Origin: JAKPQD01 sp029572965
GTDB taxonomy: Bacteria; Bacteroidota; Bacteroidia; Bacteroidales; DTGW01
Length of the DNA stretch: 9,256 nucleotides
Direction: 5' to 3'
Assembly (NCBI GenBank): GCA_035374585.1
Contig: DAOSPF010000098.1
Coordinates: forward strand, 1 to 9,256
In this document: positions 6,701 through 9,256 of the stretch, one piece after another
Position numbering within the stretch: the first letter of the stretch is position 1
Layout: the number at the start of each line of letters is the position of its first letter
The notes under the pieces: model-generated
What the model was told of the DNA's origin: nothing
Seen by the model: the letters and a program-made list of their open reading frames with translations, nothing else
Databases searched by the model: none
Program-made: the position numbers and the translations under genes

Positions 6701-7682
6701 TTATATTTTAACCAAACAAGTCTTTGTTTTTATTGTAATTATTGTTGTTTCTTCGTGTGTAGTGCAGGAGGAAATACAAATAGGTACATTTGTCCCTTCT
6801 GAAATCAAACCAGATACAAGCATAAATAATGTAGTGCTGGTAAATCATGCCCTTTTTAACGGGACCTATCCACAAAGCAGCTTCTACAAAGATAGCCTTT
6901 ACACTATGGCTTATTTTGATGGGCTTTCAGACATACTGTCAAATTCGGTTCAATATAAGCTGGTTGATGCACCTGTTCAATACCTGAAAAAAAGTATGAA
7001 TGAGCAATTTAAAAAGTTAACATTGGAAGAGCTCAATGTTTTAGCTTTAAAGACTGATGCAGATGCAGCAGTTGTGCTCGAAAATTATCAAACAACATAT
7101 ACCGACCCTATAAAGCTTATATTTGATGAAAATTATGGCTATTATGGCAGTCTGGTTATTGAAAATACATCGCTTTGGCGGGTTTATAAGCTTAAAACAG
7201 GTGAAAAAATTGATGAATACCTGCTGTGCGATACTTTGTTTTTTGATGCAGCAGGTAACACATTTGAAGAAGCATACAGTAATTTTCCGAAAATTGACAA
7301 TGCAATAAGCCAAACATGCTATATTTTGGGGCAAAAGTACGGAAAGCGAATTGCCAATACTTGGCAAATAGAGAAAAGGACATTGTTCAATTGTGAAAAA
7401 CCTGATTTCAATGAAGCTTCAAAACTTGCCAAAAATGGACAATGGGAAAAGGCTTTGCTATTATGGAAAAAATATATCAACCATAAAAACAGGCGTTTGG
7501 CATCATTAGCTTGTTATAACATAGCCGTAGCTTGCGAAGTAATGGATAATATTGATGCTGCCCTTGATTGGGCTGCAAAATCGTATTTTACCTACCCCAA
7601 TGTTTGGGCTACGAAGTACATTTCAGTATTAGAAAAGAGAAACGCGTTTATTATACAAATCAATTCATCTGATAAAAAATGA
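6669..7682 (+). CDS. DUF6340-like lipoprotein with C-terminal TPR-like helices
   Basis: From ATG 6669 this is a 337-residue protein; ATG 6678 would give 334. The N-terminus MPKMLRFSNSFYILTKQ is basic and is followed by the hydrophobic core VFVFIVIIVV and the lipobox VSSC, so Cys30 should be lipidated by signal peptidase II. Acidic residues at +4 and +5 (CVVQEE) are only a weak hint of surface export. The body resembles, from memory, the Bacteroidetes family DUF6340 (PF19867), of unknown function. Residues about 245-337 are helical and TPR-like: EASKLAKNGQWEKALLLWKK, then LACYNIAVACEVMDNIDAAL, then DWAAKSYFTYPN. The reading frame is open back to 6585, overlapping fabG, but that start would put about 30 residues before the signal peptide. 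The stop overlaps the start of the M48 protease gene by 4 bp, implying translational coupling and a joint envelope role, for example scaffolding or substrate delivery; that is inference. Confidence 0.8.
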   Translation: MPKMLRFSNSFYILTKQVFVFIVIIVVSSCVVQEEIQIGTFVPSEIKPDTSINNVVLVNHALFNGTYPQSSFYKDSLYTMAYFDGLSDILSNSVQYKLVDAPVQYLKKSMNEQFKKLTLEELNVLALKTDADAAVVLENYQTTYTDPIKLIFDENYGYYGSLVIENTSLWRVYKLKTGEKIDEYLLCDTLFFDAAGNTFEEAYSNFPKIDNAISQTCYILGQKYGKRIANTWQIEKRTLFNCEKPDFNEASKLAKNGQWEKALLLWKKYINHKNRRLASLACYNIAVACEVMDNIDAALDWAAKSYFTYPNVWATKYISVLEKRNAFIIQINSSDKK

Positions 7683-8917
7683 ATGTTATATTATTGATAA
7701 TCATAGCAATAATGGTTTTTGATTTTATCCTCGAAAGGGTATTATCATATTTAAACTCTGTAAAACGTAACAGGGCAATTCCTGAGGAATTAAAGGATGT
7801 TTATGATGAAGAAACCCATCTGAAATCATTGGATTACAAATGGGCTTATGAGAAGTTGGGTTACCTGACCTCAAGTTTATCATTTGCTTCTATTTTGCTC
7901 ATGTTGTTGTTGGGAGGGTTTGCTTTTGCTGATAATTTTTGCAGACAATATACAGAGAACCCCATTTTATTGTCTTTACTGTATTTTGGAATCTTGTTTT
8001 TGCTTTCGGACCTGTTAAATACACCAATTGATATTTATTCGACCTTTAGCATTGAAGAAAAATATGGGTTTAATAAAACCACTCCGAATATATATATATT
8101 GGACAAACTAAAAAGCTATCTGATTGGGATAATCATAGGAGGTGGCTTGTTGAGCCTTTTTGTTTGGTTTTACCAAACTACCGGCCCTTTGTATTGGATA
8201 TATATTTGGCTTGTTTTTGCAGCCTTTTCAGTATTTATGGCTATGTTTTATTCGAATTTGATTGTTCCTTTATTTAATAAGCAAACCCCTTTGGAAGATG
8301 GAGAATTGCGTACAGCAATTACAGAATTCGCCAACAAAGCAGGCTTTAAGCTTAAAAATATTTATGTTATAGATGGCTCAAAGCGTTCGACAAAAGCTAA
8401 TGCTTATTTTACAGGTTTGGGGCCAAAAAAAAGGATTGTACTTTATGATACATTAATAAAACAGCTTAGTACAGAAGAAATAGTGGCTGTATTGGCTCAT
8501 GAAATTGGACATTATAAAAAGAAGCATACAAGTACAGGCTTGCTGCTGGGATTGGTACAAACCGGATTGACGCTTTATATTCTGTCACTTATGTTAGGAA
8601 ATAAAAGTATTTATGATGCTTTGGGAGTAACCAAACCAGGGGTTCATATTGGCTTGATAGCTTTCGGGATGTTGTACAGCCCAATATCGACCATCATTGG
8701 TTTATTTATGAATGTTGTATCGCGGCACAACGAATACCAGGCAGATGCTTATGCCGAAAGTTTTGGGTTGGGAGATGCACTAATCAGTGGATTGAAGAAC
8801 CTTTCGCGCAATAACCTCAGCAACCTGAACCCTCATCCGGCTTATATCTTTTTTCACTATTCGCATCCATCGCTTTTACAGCGTATCAGGGCAATAAAAA
8901 ACAAACAAGTTAACTAA
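7679..8917 (+). CDS. Ste24-like M48 family membrane metalloprotease
   Basis: This 412-residue protein matches the M48A (Ste24/CAAX protease 1) architecture, a zinc protease buried in the membrane. Hydrophobic segments lie at about 2-20, 65-85, 96-114, 147-165, 171-197, 287-306 and 322-345, the seven expected. The zinc motif is HEIGH (274-278), with His274, His278 and catalytic Glu275; the third ligand is Glu352 in RHNEYQAD. Other family marks are EEKYGFNKTT (126-135), SKRSTKANAYFTG (234-246) and the C-terminal HYSHPSLLQRI (393-403). All catalytic residues are present. Eukaryotic Ste24 trims prenylated CAAX proteins and clears blocked translocons; bacteria lack that prenylation, so membrane-protein or lipoprotein quality control is a more likely role (inference). 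The start ATG lies inside ATGA shared with the lipoprotein stop, and no separate promoter was seen, so the pair should be co-translated. A weak hairpin and a tRNA promoter follow. Confidence 0.93.
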   Translation: MNVILLIIIAIMVFDFILERVLSYLNSVKRNRAIPEELKDVYDEETHLKSLDYKWAYEKLGYLTSSLSFASILLMLLLGGFAFADNFCRQYTENPILLSLLYFGILFLLSDLLNTPIDIYSTFSIEEKYGFNKTTPNIYILDKLKSYLIGIIIGGGLLSLFVWFYQTTGPLYWIYIWLVFAAFSVFMAMFYSNLIVPLFNKQTPLEDGELRTAITEFANKAGFKLKNIYVIDGSKRSTKANAYFTGLGPKKRIVLYDTLIKQLSTEEIVAVLAHEIGHYKKKHTSTGLLLGLVQTGLTLYILSLMLGNKSIYDALGVTKPGVHIGLIAFGMLYSPISTIIGLFMNVVSRHNEYQADAYAESFGLGDALISGLKNLSRNNLSNLNPHPAYIFFHYSHPSLLQRIRAIKNKQVN

Positions 8918-8927
8918 TTGCTTGTTT
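8903..8927 (+). terminator. Weak hairpin at the end of the M48 gene
   Basis: AAACAAG (8903-8909) and CTTGTTT (8921-8927) form a 7-bp stem with an 11-base loop that contains the stop codon. Only a short broken T-run follows, so termination may be inefficient and readthrough into the tRNA gene is possible. Confidence 0.35.
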
Positions 8928-8953
8928 GGGTTAAGTGAATTTTACTATTTTTG
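8921..8953 (+). promoter_or_regulatory. Putative promoter of tRNA-Thr
   Basis: TATTTTTG (8946-8953) is an exact TAnnTTTG match, with CTTG (8921-8924) 21 bases upstream as a possible -33 element. The start would be near 8960, leaving a leader of about 37 bases that contains the tandem heptamer AAGGAAC twice (8973-8986). The -33 part overlaps the hairpin at the end of the protease gene. Confidence 0.45.
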
Positions 8954-8997
8954 CTGTGCTTTTAAATAGAGCAAGGAACAAGGAACAAAGAATAAAC

Positions 8998-9071
8998 GCC
9001 TCTTTAGCTCAGTTGGTTAGAGCAGCTGTTTCGTAAACAGCAGGTCGGGGGTTCAAATCCCCTGAGAGGCT
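8998..9071 (+). tRNA. tRNA-Thr (anticodon CGU, reads ACG)
   Basis: A full 74-base cloverleaf is present. The acceptor stem GCCTCTT pairs with GAGAGGC (one G-U), and the D stem is GCTC/GAGC. The anticodon stem GCTGT/ACAGC has the loop TTCGTAA with anticodon CGT at 9032-9034. The T stem GGGGG/CCCCT carries the standard loop TTCAAAT. The base after the acceptor is T, and CCA is not encoded. No disrupted pair was seen. Confidence 0.95.
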
Positions 9072-9092
9072 CAGAAAAATTATCAATTATCT

Positions 9093-9130
9093 AATTACAA
9101 ATAACTAATTAAATTAGTATATTTGTAATT
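9093..9130. repeat. 38-bp near-perfect palindrome between tRNA genes
   Basis: AATTACAAATA (9093-9103) is the exact inverse of TATTTGTAATT (9120-9130), and the inner ACTAATT (9104-9110) of AATTAGT (9112-9118). That gives 18 bp with one central base and one bulged A (9119). It contains the -7 match TATATTTG and has no T-run after it. It may be a tRNA transcript end, a cruciform or protein site, or a tiny mobile-element relic. Confidence 0.7.
9118..9125 (+). promoter_or_regulatory. Putative -7 box for the tRNA-Gly region
   Basis: TATATTTG is an exact TAnnTTTG match, 13 bases before the tRNA-Gly relic. No clear -33 TTG is present at the usual spacing. If used, transcription begins near 9132 and passes through the relic before reaching the intact tRNA-Gly. 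Confidence 0.35.
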
Positions 9131-9137
9131 CAAAAAT

Positions 9138-9193
9138 GCGGAAATAGACTCAGTTGGTAGTCTCGGCTCAGGCGAGATCCCAAGCTGAGGGTC
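9138..9193 (+). pseudogene. Scrambled tRNA-Gly(CCC) relic
   Basis: The stretch opens GCGGAAATAG, against GCGGAAGTAG in the intact gene at 9202, keeps CTCAGTTGGTAG (9149-9160), and ends with TCCCAAGCTGAGGGTC (9178-9193), identical to 9234-9249. Between these blocks several bases are inserted, so the anticodon arm no longer folds normally, and after 9193 the T arm and 3' acceptor strand are absent. Alternative local hairpins exist: AGACT/AGTCT, and TCTCG/CGAGA with a seven-base loop. It cannot form a normal tRNA. It is best read as a decayed tandem duplicate; an assembly error in a tRNA repeat cannot be excluded. Confidence 0.7.
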
Positions 9194-9201
9194 AAATATA
9201 G

Positions 9202-9256
9202 GCGGAAGTAGCTCAGTTGGTAGAGCATCAGCTTCCCAAGCTGAGGGTCGCGGGTT
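9202..9256 (+). tRNA. tRNA-Gly (anticodon CCC), truncated by window end
   Basis: The 5' acceptor strand GCGGAAG is followed by the D stem GCTC/GAGC with loop AGTTGGTA. The anticodon stem TCAGC/GCTGA has the loop TTCCCAA with anticodon CCC at 9235-9237. The variable region GGGTC and the start of the T arm (GCGGGTT) follow, and the sequence stops there. About 18 bases lie beyond the window. All visible stems are intact. Confidence 0.9.

Noticed and set aside
7047..7367. Minus-strand open frame of 106 codons
   Set aside because: Antisense to the lipoprotein gene, Cys-rich composition typical of a shadow frame, no promoter or family features.
9147..9177. Reading the relic's new hairpin as an anticodon arm with TCA (Sec or Trp-like)
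   Set aside because: The loop lacks the invariant U33, the stem overlaps the D stem by two bases, and the T arm and acceptor 3' strand are missing.

Overview
The window looks like a chromosomal segment of a Bacteroidetes (Bacteroidota) bacterium, probably near Bacteroidales/Marinilabiliales. The basis is AT-rich DNA (about two-thirds A+T by eye), close resemblance of the FabG-like, C69 dipeptidase and DUF6340-like proteins to Bacteroides-type homologues as I remember them, little Shine-Dalgarno signal, and repeated matches to the Bacteroidetes sigma-ABfr -7 box TAnnTTTG ahead of genes. No database search was possible, so family names rest on motif recognition.

Layout. 1-538 (minus) is a decayed IS630-family transposase, broken by stops and frameshifts and running off the left edge. 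594-1735 (minus) is a self-contained glyceraldehyde-3-phosphate dehydrogenase unit with its own promoter and terminator. 1772-3424 (minus) is a secreted C69-family dipeptidase whose terminator abuts the gapA promoter. 3425-3708 is an AT-rich spacer with a TTAGT-rich tract and a 21-bp imperfect hairpin. 3709-5718 (minus) is an orphan methyl-accepting chemotaxis-type receptor with a dCache sensor. 5719-5859 is a divergent promoter region with a perfect 19-bp palindrome and several copies of the heptamer ATTTACT. 5860-8917 (plus) is fabG, then a DUF6340-like lipoprotein, then a Ste24-like M48 membrane protease; the last two overlap by 4 bp (ATGA). 8998-9256 is a tRNA cluster: tRNA-Thr(CGU), a large palindrome, a scrambled tRNA-Gly relic and a real tRNA-Gly(CCC) cut by the right edge.

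How the parts may work together. gapA and fabG are housekeeping metabolism. The lipoprotein and the M48 protease form a tightly coupled envelope pair, and a 13-bp inverted repeat enclosing the lipoprotein start codons separates them from fabG, so an attenuator-like control is possible. The receptor has no che genes beside it and may share operator-like sites with divergent fabG. I see no defence system, CRISPR array or intact mobile element. The least ordinary signals are the tRNA-Gly relic between a promoter and its intact twin, the palindrome ahead of it, the fabG/lipoprotein hairpin, and the ATTTACT cluster between the divergent genes.
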